The notes under the pieces: model-generated | The model's database searches: none | What the model was told of the DNA's origin: nothing | Seen by the model: the letters and a program-made list of their open reading frames with translations, nothing else | Source: Rickettsiales bacterium | GTDB taxonomy: Bacteria > Pseudomonadota > Alphaproteobacteria > Rickettsiales > JALZUV01 | Assembly: GCA_023301245.1 (NCBI GenBank) | Contig: JALZUV010000282.1 | Location: forward strand, 1-24,519 | Direction of reading: 5' to 3' | Length of the DNA stretch: 24,519 nt | Translations under genes and position numbers: made by a program | Shown here: positions 15,798 through 24,309 of the stretch, piece by piece | Numbering within the stretch: the first letter of the stretch is position 1 | Layout of the letters: each line of letters opens with the position of its first letter

Positions 15798-15826
15798 TTG
15801 AGAATTGGCTTGTAACCTAGCATAAA
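15798..15826 (+). promoter_or_regulatory. Candidate gap-pgk promoter
   Basis: TTGAGA (15798-15803, 5 of 6) and CATAAA (15821-15826, 4 of 6) are 17 bases apart, about 33 bases before the gap start. An alternative, TTGGCT (15805-15810) with TATTAA (15829-15834) at 18 bases, overlaps it. I found no convincing glpX promoter on the other strand in the same gap. Confidence 0.35.
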
Positions 15827-15859
15827 CATATTAACAAAACACTAAAGGGGAAAACACTT

Positions 15860-16849
15860 ATGACGATTCGAATTGGTATTAATGGGCTTGGGCGTATTGG
15901 GCGGTGTGTTCTGCGTGCATTGGTTGAATCTGACCGTAAAGATATTGAACTGGTTGCCGTTAACGGCCCTGCGCCAATTGAAACGCATGTGCACCTGCTA
16001 AGGCATGACTCTGTTCATGGAGCCTTCCGTGGCGACATTAAAGCGGATGGCGAAGATTTAATTATTAATGGTAAGCGCGTAAAACTTACCCATGAGCGTG
16101 AGCCTGAGAATATCGGCTGGGATGTAGATTACGTGCTAGAATGCACAGGTATCTTTAAATCAGTTGAGCAATGTAACCGTCATATGGGCGGCAATGTGAA
16201 GGGCGTGCTAGTATCCGCGCCATCACCGGATGCACATTCGACGATTGTTTATGGTGTTAATAATGACGCACTTAAAGCCGAGCATAGCGTTGTTTCCGTT
16301 GGCTCATGCACCACAAACTGTTTAGCACCTGTGGCCAAAGTGCTAAATGATGAATTTGGTATTGTGAATGGCTTGATGACAACCGTTCACGCCTACACAG
16401 GCGACCAGAATATTGTCGATGCAACCCATAAAGATTTACGCCGCGCTCGTGCCGCCGCACTTTCGATGATTCCTACTTCAACCGGTGCAGCTGCTGCGAT
16501 TAGCTTGGTTATTCCTGAGCTAGCGGGCAAGCTTGATGGTGTGGCCGTTCGTGTGCCAACGCCTAATGTTTCATTGGTTGATTTAACCTTTAATAGCGAA
16601 AAACCAATGACGGTTGAGGCTATTAATAGTGCTATGAAAGCGGCCTCATCAAGCGTATTGGCTTATAATGACGAGCCTTTGGTTTCGATTGATTTCAACC
16701 ATCACCCTGCCAGCTCAATTTTTGATGCTAGCGGTACGCGCCTTTCGGGCAGTAACATGGCACGCATCGCCGCATGGTACGATAATGAGTGGGGATTCTC
16801 TAACCGTATGTTAGATGTAACCGCATTGATGGCTAAGACGCATGGATAA
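15860..16849 (+). CDS. gap: Glyceraldehyde-3-phosphate dehydrogenase, type I, with variant cofactor loop
   Basis: 329 residues. It interconverts glyceraldehyde-3-phosphate and 1,3-bisphosphoglycerate. The Rossmann start INGLGRIGR (7-15), catalytic Cys150 in SCTTNCLAP, active-site His177 in TTVHAYTGDQ, and C-terminal WYDNEWGFSNR are intact. Two positions differ from the usual type I enzyme. The loop that normally reads ND, with Asp holding the adenosine ribose of NAD, is NG here (Gly36), as the GapB-type NADP enzymes also lack that Asp. The segment before Cys150 reads VGS instead of NAS. This suggests NADP use and a biosynthetic direction, consistent with glpX next door, but it is inference. 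AAAGGGGA lies about 9 bases before the start; pgk overlaps the 3' end by 8 bases. Confidence 0.95.
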   Translation: MTIRIGINGLGRIGRCVLRALVESDRKDIELVAVNGPAPIETHVHLLRHDSVHGAFRGDIKADGEDLIINGKRVKLTHEREPENIGWDVDYVLECTGIFKSVEQCNRHMGGNVKGVLVSAPSPDAHSTIVYGVNNDALKAEHSVVSVGSCTTNCLAPVAKVLNDEFGIVNGLMTTVHAYTGDQNIVDATHKDLRRARAAALSMIPTSTGAAAAISLVIPELAGKLDGVAVRVPTPNVSLVDLTFNSEKPMTVEAINSAMKAASSSVLAYNDEPLVSIDFNHHPASSIFDASGTRLSGSNMARIAAWYDNEWGFSNRMLDVTALMAKTHG

Positions 16850-18050
16850 CTTGCCATCATTTGAAGATATCGACGTAAAAGGCAAACGTGTGCTGGTGCG
16901 TATGGATGTTAATGTGCCTATGCAAGGCCGTGAAGTGCGCGATATGACGCGTATTCAACGCCAATTGCCCACGCTGAAATCATTATCAGAACGTGGCGCG
17001 AAGGTGATTATTCTTTCGCATTTTGGCCGGCCTAATGGTGTGTATGACCCTGCGTTATCGCTATCCATTTTGGTTGACCCTATTAGCGCAGCGCTGGGGC
17101 AACCCATCGCATTTGCAATTGATAGTGTTGGTGTTGAAGCGGAAAAAGTTGTTTCGAATCTGAAAGATGGCGAAATTGCTATGCTTGAAAACTTACGTTT
17201 TCATAAAGGTGAAAAAACCAATGATGCACAGTTTGCAAAAGCATTAGCCGCGCATGGCGATATTTTTGTGAATGATGCATTTTCTTGCGCGCATCGTGCT
17301 CATGCCTCAATGGTGGGTGTCGCTGCTTATCTGCCAAGTTATGCAGGAGCATCCATGCTTAACGAGCTGCAAATGCTCGGCAGTATTTTTGATGTGCCCG
17401 AACGTCCTTTAGGGGCAATCGTCGGGGGAGCAAAAGTTTCCACTAAGCTAAGTGTGTTAGAGTTTTTGCTCGAGAAAGTTGATGTGTTGATGATTGGTGG
17501 CGCAATGGCGCATACATTCCTCGCAGCGCAAGGCCATAAAATGGGCAAATCGCTCTATGAGGCCGACCTTGTTCCCACTGCAAAAGAGATACTTTCGCAA
17601 GCCACTGCAAAAAACTGTCGTATCGTACTGCCATCCGATGTGGTGGTGACCAAAGAATTTGCCGCGCATTCTCCCAACCGTATCGCCAGTGTGAGCGATA
17701 TTGCGGAAGATGAAATGGCGTTAGACATTGGTATGGTTTCGCTCGATGAAATGCGTGAAGCGTTGCGTAGCTGTAAAAGCCTTATTTGGAACGGCCCTTT
17801 AGGTGCATTTGAAAATACTCCATTCGACATGGGAACGGTTGCGCTCGCCCGTGAAGCTGCAATGCAAACGGCTAAAAATCAGCTGCATTCTGTTGCGGGT
17901 GGCGGTGACACTGTCGCAGCACTCGCTCATAGCGGCCTGTTCGATGAATTCACCTACCTCTCTACCGCAGGTGGTGCATTTTTAGAATGGATGGAAGGCA
18001 AAGAACTCCCCGGTGTTGCAGTGCTAATGAGCCAATCAAAAGCAGCTTAA
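16842..18050 (+). CDS. pgk: Phosphoglycerate kinase
   Basis: 402 residues, standard length. It transfers phosphate between 1,3-bisphosphoglycerate and ADP, and the reverse in gluconeogenesis. Visible motifs: VRMDVNVPMQ (substrate loop, near 19-28), LSHFGRPNG, ENLRFHKGE, the NDAFSCAHRAHAS signature (about 146-158), GGAKVSTK (nucleotide site), WNGPLGAFE and AGGGDTVAAL. Its ATG lies inside the last codons of gap (16842 against the gap stop at 16849), so the two are co-translated. The 3' end overlaps the convergent trmFO stop by 4 bases and no terminator hairpin is present. Fructose-bisphosphate aldolase and transketolase, often in the same cluster in alphaproteobacteria, are not in the window. 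Confidence 0.97.
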   Translation: MDNLPSFEDIDVKGKRVLVRMDVNVPMQGREVRDMTRIQRQLPTLKSLSERGAKVIILSHFGRPNGVYDPALSLSILVDPISAALGQPIAFAIDSVGVEAEKVVSNLKDGEIAMLENLRFHKGEKTNDAQFAKALAAHGDIFVNDAFSCAHRAHASMVGVAAYLPSYAGASMLNELQMLGSIFDVPERPLGAIVGGAKVSTKLSVLEFLLEKVDVLMIGGAMAHTFLAAQGHKMGKSLYEADLVPTAKEILSQATAKNCRIVLPSDVVVTKEFAAHSPNRIASVSDIAEDEMALDIGMVSLDEMREALRSCKSLIWNGPLGAFENTPFDMGTVALAREAAMQTAKNQLHSVAGGGDTVAALAHSGLFDEFTYLSTAGGAFLEWMEGKELPGVAVLMSQSKAA

Positions 18051-19387
18051 GCCGCTTGCTTTAACCAAGGTTCAAACGCCTGCATTGCGCGGGTGCAATA
18101 AGCTTCTTTGCGTTCTTTTTTATGCACTCTTTCAGCGAATGGGGGGAGTAAGCCAAAGTTCACATTCATAGGTTGGAAAGTAGCTGCTTCTGCGCCGCCC
18201 GTTACATGTGCCATCAACGCGCCAATGGCGGTTTCACTTGGGGGAGCCGCAAAAGTTTCGCCCATAAGTTCAGCCACAGCAAAGCGCCCTGCCATCAGGC
18301 CAGATGAAGCAGATTCCACATAACCCTCAACGCCTGTTACTTGGCCTGCAAAGCGAATGTGCGGGTGTTTCTTTAAACGTAATTCATTATCAAGCAAGGT
18401 AGGGCTGTTGATGAAAGTATTGCGGTGAATGCCACCTAGGCGAACAAAATCAGCATTTTCTAACCCTGGGATAGTGCTGAAAATTTCTTTCTGTGCGCCC
18501 CATTTTAGTTTTGTTTGGAAACCCACCATATTATAGAGCGTGCCGAGGGCATTATCTTGGCGTAGCTGCACAATCGCGTGCGATTTTACCAATGGGTCAT
18601 GCGGGTTGGTTAGGCCAACGGGTTTCATTGGTCCCCAACGTAGCGTTTCGCCACCGCGTGCAGCCATCACCTCAATCGGCAGGCAGCCTTCAAAATAGGG
18701 TGTGTCTTTTTCCCACTCTTTAAACTCGGTTTTGTCACCATCAATCAGCGCTTGAATGAAAGTTTCATATTGCGTCTTATCCATCGGCAAGTTGATGTAA
18801 TCTTTGCCATCGCCACCTGGACCAACTTTATCGTAGCGCGACTGAAACCATGCTTTATCAAAATCGATAGATTCTTTGAGCAATATGGGCGCAATCGCAT
18901 CAAAGAAGGCGAGGTATTTTTCGCCTGTTACTTTGAGGATAGAATCAGCCAGCGCATCCGAAGTTAGCGGCCCCGTGGCGACAATGGTCATGCCATCATC
19001 AGCTGTGGGCAGCTCGGAAACTTCGTGGCGCTCTAGCGTAATGTTTGGGTGAGCCTCAAGCTCGGCGGTCACCATGGCAGAGAAGCCGTCGCGATCGACG
19101 GCGAGTGCGCTACCCGCAGGCAGTTTGCAAGCATCGCCACAGCGAATGATAATGCTATCAAGTCGTCGCATTTCTTCATGCAGCAAGCCAATTGCCGAAC
19201 GAGTTGCATCGTCAGAGCGGAAGGAGTTAGAGCAGACTAATTCGGCGCAATCTTGTGTTTGATGAGCGAAGGTTTCGCGCGTCGGGCGCATTTCGATAAG
19301 CGTAACTTGCACGCCACGATTGGCCGCTTGCCATGCAGCTTCTGATCCTGCAAGACCCGCGCCGATAATTTTGAGTTTATGTGTCAT
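18047..19387 (-). CDS. trmFO: Methylenetetrahydrofolate-tRNA-(uracil-5-)-methyltransferase
   Basis: 446 residues. TrmFO methylates uracil 54 in the tRNA T loop, using methylenetetrahydrofolate and FAD rather than S-adenosylmethionine. The FAD-binding start IIGAGLAGSEAAWQ (7-20) and EMRPTRETFAH (32-42) are clear, as are AELVCSNSFRSD with Cys52, corresponding to the Cys proposed to act with FAD, and EGCLPIEVMAARG with the second family Cys. The C-terminal FAD site includes GQVTGVEGYVES. The family is typical of Firmicutes and many alphaproteobacteria, and replaces TrmA there. The start overlaps the end of hisN by 11 bases, and GGGG directly abuts the ATG, so translation probably depends on coupling with the upstream gene. 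Confidence 0.96.
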   Translation of the reverse strand: MTHKLKIIGAGLAGSEAAWQAANRGVQVTLIEMRPTRETFAHQTQDCAELVCSNSFRSDDATRSAIGLLHEEMRRLDSIIIRCGDACKLPAGSALAVDRDGFSAMVTAELEAHPNITLERHEVSELPTADDGMTIVATGPLTSDALADSILKVTGEKYLAFFDAIAPILLKESIDFDKAWFQSRYDKVGPGGDGKDYINLPMDKTQYETFIQALIDGDKTEFKEWEKDTPYFEGCLPIEVMAARGGETLRWGPMKPVGLTNPHDPLVKSHAIVQLRQDNALGTLYNMVGFQTKLKWGAQKEIFSTIPGLENADFVRLGGIHRNTFINSPTLLDNELRLKKHPHIRFAGQVTGVEGYVESASSGLMAGRFAVAELMGETFAAPPSETAIGALMAHVTGGAEAATFQPMNVNFGLLPPFAERVHKKERKEAYCTRAMQAFEPWLKQAA

Positions 19388-20132
19388 CCCCGTTTAATAG
19401 CGTCATCGCCTGTTTATGCAAGGATTGTGAGCTTGCGGCAATCACATCTCCGCTAGATTGTAGGGTGAGAGCTTCGCCTTGCCAGTCGGTAATGATGCCG
19501 CCAGCTCCCTGCACTATGGGCGCGAGGGGAAGAAAGTCGTAAGGTTTCAAGCCAGATTCGATAATTAAATGCACTTCGCCTTTTGCGAGTTTACCGTAAG
19601 CATAGCCATCTTCGCCAAGCTGGACGCTAAGGCTTTTCTGCATAATGCGGTCAATGGTGGGTTTATCTTGCTGGCGAAATAGTTGGGGGGAGGTGGTGGA
19701 GAATATAGCCTCGGAAAATGATTCCGCTTTATTGCAAAAAATCACCTCGCCATTGTAAGTGGTTTCGCCGCCATCGCTCAACCATAGCTCGCCCGTAATG
19801 GGTTGGAACATGGCACTTACTTGGCCAACCAATGCTAGCAAGCTGGTAAAGGTGGGCACGCCTGCGATGAGCGCGCGTGTGCCATCGATAGGGTCAATTA
19901 TCCATTGGCGCTTTGCTTGCGGCTGGTGGGCAGGGAATTCCTCGCCGATGATGCCATCGCTGGGGTAAGCGGCCATTATTTTATCGCGCAGGAACTGTTC
20001 GAGTGTTTTATCGACTAGTGTGACGGGCGAACCATCGGCCTTTTGCTCAATGCTCGATAAATCGGCAATTAAGGGCAGGGCAATGGTTTGCAATTGTTGC
20101 ATCCATGTTTTTATGTGTGATAGTTCAGACAT
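19377..20132 (-). CDS. hisN: Inositol monophosphatase family enzyme, probable histidinol-phosphatase
   Basis: 251 residues from MSELSHIKTW; the frame continues upstream to 20195 but that would overlap the divergent Nudix gene. The metal-dependent phosphatase motifs are present: GEEF and DPIDGTRALIAG, which hold the metal ions, and in place of the inositol-type WDxAA motif the segment GLKPYDFLPLAPIVQGAGG. The LKPYD form is characteristic of HisN-type histidinol-phosphatases, which remove phosphate from L-histidinol phosphate late in histidine synthesis. Assignment to histidinol phosphate rather than another sugar phosphate is inferred from that motif only; no other his gene is in the window. 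It overlaps trmFO downstream. Confidence 0.8.
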   Translation of the reverse strand: MSELSHIKTWMQQLQTIALPLIADLSSIEQKADGSPVTLVDKTLEQFLRDKIMAAYPSDGIIGEEFPAHQPQAKRQWIIDPIDGTRALIAGVPTFTSLLALVGQVSAMFQPITGELWLSDGGETTYNGEVIFCNKAESFSEAIFSTTSPQLFRQQDKPTIDRIMQKSLSVQLGEDGYAYGKLAKGEVHLIIESGLKPYDFLPLAPIVQGAGGIITDWQGEALTLQSSGDVIAASSQSLHKQAMTLLNGDDT

Positions 20133-20162
20133 ATTTAACCTATCTAGACTATTGCTATTGCT

Positions 20163-20750
20163 ATGACAAAAGATGAAATGCTGAAACTCGCGCAAACCTA
20201 TGCCGAAACGCTAAAAACACCCCCATTGCGCGATGATAGCGCATGGCCAAAGCCACCCGCCGCGCATATTGATAAATGCGGTGTGCTGCCGTATCGAGTG
20301 GTGAATGGCCGCATTGAATATTACTTATTCGAACCTAAAGGCACAAAGCCAGAACTTGGCCCCGCTGGCTTTCAAATTGCGAAAGGCACACGCGAAAGCC
20401 ATGATGGCGAGCAAGAGTCACTCATAGTAACCGCTCTGCGCGAAGGGATTGAAGAGATTGGCTTGCCACTAGATTCCATCGATAAAGCAGGTAATTGGGG
20501 AGAAGTGGAATTCACTTCCGCCAGCAAGGGTACAAAAAAATCCATGTGGTTATATCCATTAAAAATGGACGAAGCTGTTGAGTTTAATGAACCTGATGCC
20601 ATCCATGCAGCAACCGTGGCACGTGAGTGGTTTGATATTCAAAACCGCGAGGAATCGCGCAAAATTAGACCTGATCATTTGCAGGTAATTCGGCAAATTG
20701 ATAGGGTGTTACGTAAAGAACAGGCGCAAAATAAAGGGCTCGAAAAATGA
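20163..20750 (+). CDS. Nudix hydrolase family protein
   Basis: 195 residues. The core of a Nudix box is clear, ESLIVTALREGIEEIGL (E-x7-REUxEExGU), giving the metal-binding glutamates, but the first Gly is 9 residues before the first Glu instead of 6 (GTRESHDGEQE), so the loop is about 3 residues longer than the classic pattern. A preceding strand with YYLFEPKG and a following MWLYPLK strand fit the fold. Nudix enzymes cleave nucleoside diphosphates linked to another moiety; the substrate cannot be told here. Only 30 bases separate its start from the divergent hisN start. No Shine-Dalgarno sequence is evident; an alternative ATG is at 20178. It overlaps the next gene by 4 bases (ATGA). Confidence 0.8.
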   Translation: MTKDEMLKLAQTYAETLKTPPLRDDSAWPKPPAAHIDKCGVLPYRVVNGRIEYYLFEPKGTKPELGPAGFQIAKGTRESHDGEQESLIVTALREGIEEIGLPLDSIDKAGNWGEVEFTSASKGTKKSMWLYPLKMDEAVEFNEPDAIHAATVAREWFDIQNREESRKIRPDHLQVIRQIDRVLRKEQAQNKGLEK

Positions 20751-22507
20751 TTCAATGGCACGAATGGAATGAAGATACGCTAGCGAAAGCAAAGGCGGCT
20801 AATAAACCAATCTTTTTAAGTGTCGGCTATTTTGCCTGCTACTGGTGCCATGTGATGGAAAAGCGCACCTATAGCGACGCGCAACTGGCTGAAATTATCA
20901 ATAACGAATTTATCGCCATCAAGGTTGATAAAGATGTTCGCCCCGATGTGGATGAGGTTTATTTACGCGCTCGTGCCCTCATCACGAAAAGTTCTGGCTG
21001 GCCAAACCATGTGTTTCTAACACCCGATGCGTTGCCGTTTTTGGCGTGCGGCGTTATGTTGAAAGAGCAGGGGCGCGACCTTAGCAAACTCGCCACAGAA
21101 GTGGTTGAGCGCTGGCAAGAAAGCGAGCCACAATTACGCGAAGCTGCTGGCCATGTTGCCAGTATTATTCGCGATGAATTATCAGTCGAAATTTTAGAGG
21201 GCGATGGCACACCTGATAAAACCGTAGCAGATATATTCCAAAACTATTTAAGCGAGCATTATGATGCTGAATTTGGCAGCTTTTATGGTGAACCTAAATT
21301 CCCTCATGAGAATTACCTGCTGTTTTTACTGTCCGATTATCGTCACCGTGGCGAGCAAGCTTCGTTGGAAATGGTGCAGGAAAGCCTGAAAAAAATGGCC
21401 GGCGGCGCGATGAATGATGCGGTTGGTGGTGGCTTCCATCGCTATTGTACTGATAAGGAATGGCGCGCTCCACACTTTGAAAAAATGCTTTATAATCAAG
21501 CCCTATTAGGCCGCTGCTATACAGAATTACACGTGTTGAATAATAAGCCATACCACCGCGATATTGCCCAGCAAACGATTGATTTTGTGCTACGTGAACT
21601 CACTGCACCAAGTGGCGCATTCTATAGCGCATTAGATGCCGAAACAAACGGGGTTGAAGGCGCATATTATGCGTGGACGGAAGAAGAAATAAACGGCTTA
21701 CTCGATGACGATGAGCGCAACTTGCTAAGTAAATGCTATGGGCTAGCTGACTTGCCCGAACATGCAGGGCATGAGGCAGTTGAAGGCAAAGCTATCTATG
21801 CACGCCAGCATTTAGTGGCACTGGCAAACGAGAAACAACGCTCTTACGAGAGTTTGCGTGATTCGCTAAGCCCCGTTTTGGGTAAGTTAAAAGCCTCGCG
21901 TGATATGCGTAAGCGCCCCGACAGAGATGAGAAAATTATCGCTGGTTGGAATGGCCTAATGATTGATACATTAGTCCGCGCCTCGCAAGCGTTCGAGCGT
22001 GACGATTATTTGCAAGCAGCGCTAAAGGCCGCAACACATCTATGCGAAACGCTAATTGAAGATACGATATTGCTACGCTTAGAGGGCAGTACAATTCATG
22101 GCTTCTTAGAAGATTATGCTTATTTTGAAGCTGCGCTGCTAAGCCTTTATGAAATTACCCGAGATGAGCAATGGCTTGTGCAAGCGCGTAAAATTCATCG
22201 TATCACCAACCAGGTGTTTTGGGATGCGGATAAGGGCGGCTATTTTATGACCGATGGTGTGGAAAACTTATTAGTGCGTATACATAAAGGCCACGACACA
22301 GGCTTACCTGCCGCTAATGGTGTGATGTTGCATAATATTTTGCGCCTTTGGGAGTTAACCGAAGATGAGAAATGGTTGGGCCGAGCGCGAGTTATCATGG
22401 CGGTTTATGAAAAGGCGATGAAGGAATTCCCCGCCGATTACAGCACCATGATTCAGGCCATGTTATATCTTTACAAGCGCCGTACAGGTCACGAGCTAAG
22501 CAGCTAA
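20747..22507 (+). CDS. DUF255 / YyaL-type protein with N-terminal thioredoxin fold, divergent
   Basis: 586 residues, shorter than the usual 650-700. Residues 1-150 form the thioredoxin-like DUF255 domain, with a CYWCHVM motif (Cys31 and Cys34) in the place of the common CHWCHVM, then IKVDKDVRPDVDEVY and SSGWPNHVFLTPD. The usual GGTYFP after PF is replaced by ACGVML. From about residue 170 on it resembles the alpha-barrel part of the family: FPHENYLLFLLSDY, GGGFHRYCTDKEWRAPHFEKMLYNQALL, SALDAETNGVEGAYYAW, DEKIIAGWNGLMI and GHDTGLPAANGV. The family also includes human SPATA20; its reaction is not established. It is coupled to the Nudix gene by an ATGA overlap. Confidence 0.88.
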   Translation: MIQWHEWNEDTLAKAKAANKPIFLSVGYFACYWCHVMEKRTYSDAQLAEIINNEFIAIKVDKDVRPDVDEVYLRARALITKSSGWPNHVFLTPDALPFLACGVMLKEQGRDLSKLATEVVERWQESEPQLREAAGHVASIIRDELSVEILEGDGTPDKTVADIFQNYLSEHYDAEFGSFYGEPKFPHENYLLFLLSDYRHRGEQASLEMVQESLKKMAGGAMNDAVGGGFHRYCTDKEWRAPHFEKMLYNQALLGRCYTELHVLNNKPYHRDIAQQTIDFVLRELTAPSGAFYSALDAETNGVEGAYYAWTEEEINGLLDDDERNLLSKCYGLADLPEHAGHEAVEGKAIYARQHLVALANEKQRSYESLRDSLSPVLGKLKASRDMRKRPDRDEKIIAGWNGLMIDTLVRASQAFERDDYLQAALKAATHLCETLIEDTILLRLEGSTIHGFLEDYAYFEAALLSLYEITRDEQWLVQARKIHRITNQVFWDADKGGYFMTDGVENLLVRIHKGHDTGLPAANGVMLHNILRLWELTEDEKWLGRARVIMAVYEKAMKEFPADYSTMIQAMLYLYKRRTGHELSS

Positions 22508-22625
22508 TAACTATAGTTAAATGTTGTTTTGCATGCGTCAAACACATGGCTATCTTGTAAACTTACCAGTACATATTTTTCTGTGGCGTTAAATCTTGGG
22601 CTCATCAAAACCCAAAGAGGAAACG

Positions 22626-22793
22626 ATGAAACAGAAACTGATAATTCTTTTTATAGCGGCACTAAGCTTATCGGCTTGCGCTAAAAGCGGCTCAAATTCA
22701 AACGATATTGCTAGCCTTTATACGGGCTACGAATCAGGGAGTTGGTATAAGGTTAGCAGCACTTGTTCTGCCAAGCTTTGCGCCACTTATTAG
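22626..22793 (+). CDS. Small lipoprotein
   Basis: 55 residues from the ATG at 22626, which has AGAGGAAA a few bases upstream; an in-frame ATG at 22596 is less well placed. A short basic N-terminus (MKQK) and a hydrophobic segment lead to the lipobox LSAC, so it should be processed to a lipid-anchored peptide of about 36 residues starting CAKSGSNSND. The mature part has two further Cys (STCSAKLC) that could pair. No family is recognised. It follows the DUF255 gene after 118 bases and is convergent with gcdH. Confidence 0.6.
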   Translation: MKQKLIILFIAALSLSACAKSGSNSNDIASLYTGYESGSWYKVSSTCSAKLCATY

Positions 22794-22827
22794 GCTTTCA
22801 AGCCCAGCTAAGCCCAAGTTGCTGCGT

Positions 22828-24018
22828 TTACTGAAACGCTTGCAAGCCAGTAATAGAACGACCTAAGATTAACGCATGAATATCGTGCGTGCCTTCATAG
22901 GTATTTACACTCTCTAAATTCACCATATGACGCATAATATGATATTCGTCAGAAATACCGTTGCCGCCATGCATATCACGCGCGACACGGGCAATCTCTA
23001 AAGCTTTGCCCGCATTGTTGCGCTTAATGATGGAGATGGTTTCGGGAATTAAAATTCCGTCATCTATCATACGGCCTACGCGCAAAGCGGCAGTTAGGCC
23101 GAGCGTAATTTCGGTTAACATATCGGCCATTTTCTTTTGCGGCAATTGGTTGGCAGCAAGCGGACGGCCAAATTGTTCGCGTTCGAGGGTGTAACTACGA
23201 GCGGCTTGCAGACAGAATTCTGCGGCACCCATTGTGCCCCAACCAATACCGTAGCGTGCTTTGTTTAGGCAGCTAAACGGCCCTTTAAGGCCCGTAACAT
23301 CTAGACGATTGCCCGCTGGAACTTCAACATTATCCATCACAATTTCACCTGTGATAGACGCGCAAAGCGATAGCTTCCCTTTAAGTTCAGGAGCGGAAAG
23401 GCCTTTAAAGCCTTTTTCCATCACGAAGCCGCTGATGGTTCCATCGGCAACATCTTGGTCGCCGTAAACTTTACCCCATACAACAAAAACATCGGCGATG
23501 GGAGAATTGGTAATCCAAATTTTATTACCCGTTAGCACGTAATGGTCGCCTTTGCGGGTGGCGCGGGTGTTCATGCTACCAGGGTCAGAGCCGTGGTCAG
23601 GTTCGGTTAGGCCGAAACATCCTATATATTCGCCCGTGGCGAGTTTAGGTAGATATTTGTCTTTTACTTCTTGCGAGCCAAACTCGTGGATAGGGTGCAT
23701 GACAAGGCTAGATTGCACGGAAAGCGCAGAGCGATAACCACTATCAACCCATTCAATTTCGCGCGCGATTAGCCCGTAGGCCACATGGCTTGCGCCCGCG
23801 CAACCGTAGCCTTCAATCGTAGAACCTAGCAAACCTTGTTCGCCCATTTCACGCATAATTTTAGGGTCAAAATGGTGGTTGCGGTTGGCCTCAATAATAC
23901 CAGGGAAAAGTTTGCCACGGAAATATTCACGCGCAGAATCGCGAATCATGCGTTCTTCATCAGTGAGTTGAGAATCTAGTAGGAAGGGGTCTTCCCAATC
24001 CATTGGTTGTATCGACAT
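22828..24018 (-). CDS. gcdH: Glutaryl-CoA dehydrogenase
   Basis: 396 residues, the normal length. It is an FAD enzyme that oxidises and decarboxylates glutaryl-CoA to crotonyl-CoA in lysine, hydroxylysine and tryptophan breakdown, passing electrons to electron transfer flavoprotein. Subfamily features are clear: MDWEDPFLLDSQLTDEER at the start, VDSGYRSALSVQSSLVMHPI (glutaryl-carboxylate Arg in SGYRS), FGLTEPDHGSDPGSM, WITNSPIADVFVVW, ARDMHGGNGISDEYH and VNTYEGTHDIHALILGR, with catalytic Glu about 375. AGG lies 6 bases before the ATG. It follows the small Gln-rich gene after 15 bases. No lysine-degradation partner gene is in the window. Confidence 0.95.
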   Translation of the reverse strand: MSIQPMDWEDPFLLDSQLTDEERMIRDSAREYFRGKLFPGIIEANRNHHFDPKIMREMGEQGLLGSTIEGYGCAGASHVAYGLIAREIEWVDSGYRSALSVQSSLVMHPIHEFGSQEVKDKYLPKLATGEYIGCFGLTEPDHGSDPGSMNTRATRKGDHYVLTGNKIWITNSPIADVFVVWGKVYGDQDVADGTISGFVMEKGFKGLSAPELKGKLSLCASITGEIVMDNVEVPAGNRLDVTGLKGPFSCLNKARYGIGWGTMGAAEFCLQAARSYTLEREQFGRPLAANQLPQKKMADMLTEITLGLTAALRVGRMIDDGILIPETISIIKRNNAGKALEIARVARDMHGGNGISDEYHIMRHMVNLESVNTYEGTHDIHALILGRSITGLQAFQ

Positions 24019-24033
24019 AGTAACCTGTATTTT

Positions 24034-24303
24034 TTAAACGATTAAATTAAGAATAGCACCACGGTCAAGGGTTTGCCCCGATGTTTGTGCTTCCTGCGCT
24101 CGTGAAACGAGGCGAACTAAGGCATCATCCGTTGGGATGATATTTAGCGGCGCTTTTGTACGGCCAGAACGCTGTGCAGCAGTATTGGTAGTTTGTGACT
24201 GATTGAGCCTATCTTGCTGTTGCTGACGGCCATCAGGGCGTTGCCCAGGGGCATCGCTTGGACGTGCAATTGGCGTAGGTAAAAAATTCGGTAACTCAAC
24301 CAT
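24034..24303 (-). CDS. Small Gln-rich hypothetical protein
   Basis: 89 residues. I do not recognise a family. Residues 1-50 are Pro/Gln/Arg-rich (PDGRQQQQDRLNQSQT) and likely unstructured; residues 55-89 read as a short helical segment, ALVRLVSRAQEAQ, ending LDRGAILNLIV. No signal peptide is present. It lies 15 bases before gcdH on the same strand, so it probably shares its transcript, and a promoter candidate sits directly before its ATG with no Shine-Dalgarno sequence. A conserved short C-terminal segment on a disordered tail suggests a peptide-like regulator or adaptor, but that is only a guess. Confidence 0.6.
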   Translation of the reverse strand: MVELPNFLPTPIARPSDAPGQRPDGRQQQQDRLNQSQTTNTAAQRSGRTKAPLNIIPTDDALVRLVSRAQEAQTSGQTLDRGAILNLIV

Positions 24304-24309
24304 AATCTT

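Noticed and set aside
22794..22827. GGCTT/AAGCC repeats between the lipoprotein gene and gcdH as a terminator
   Set aside because: The nearest arms leave a loop of only two bases and there is no T run.
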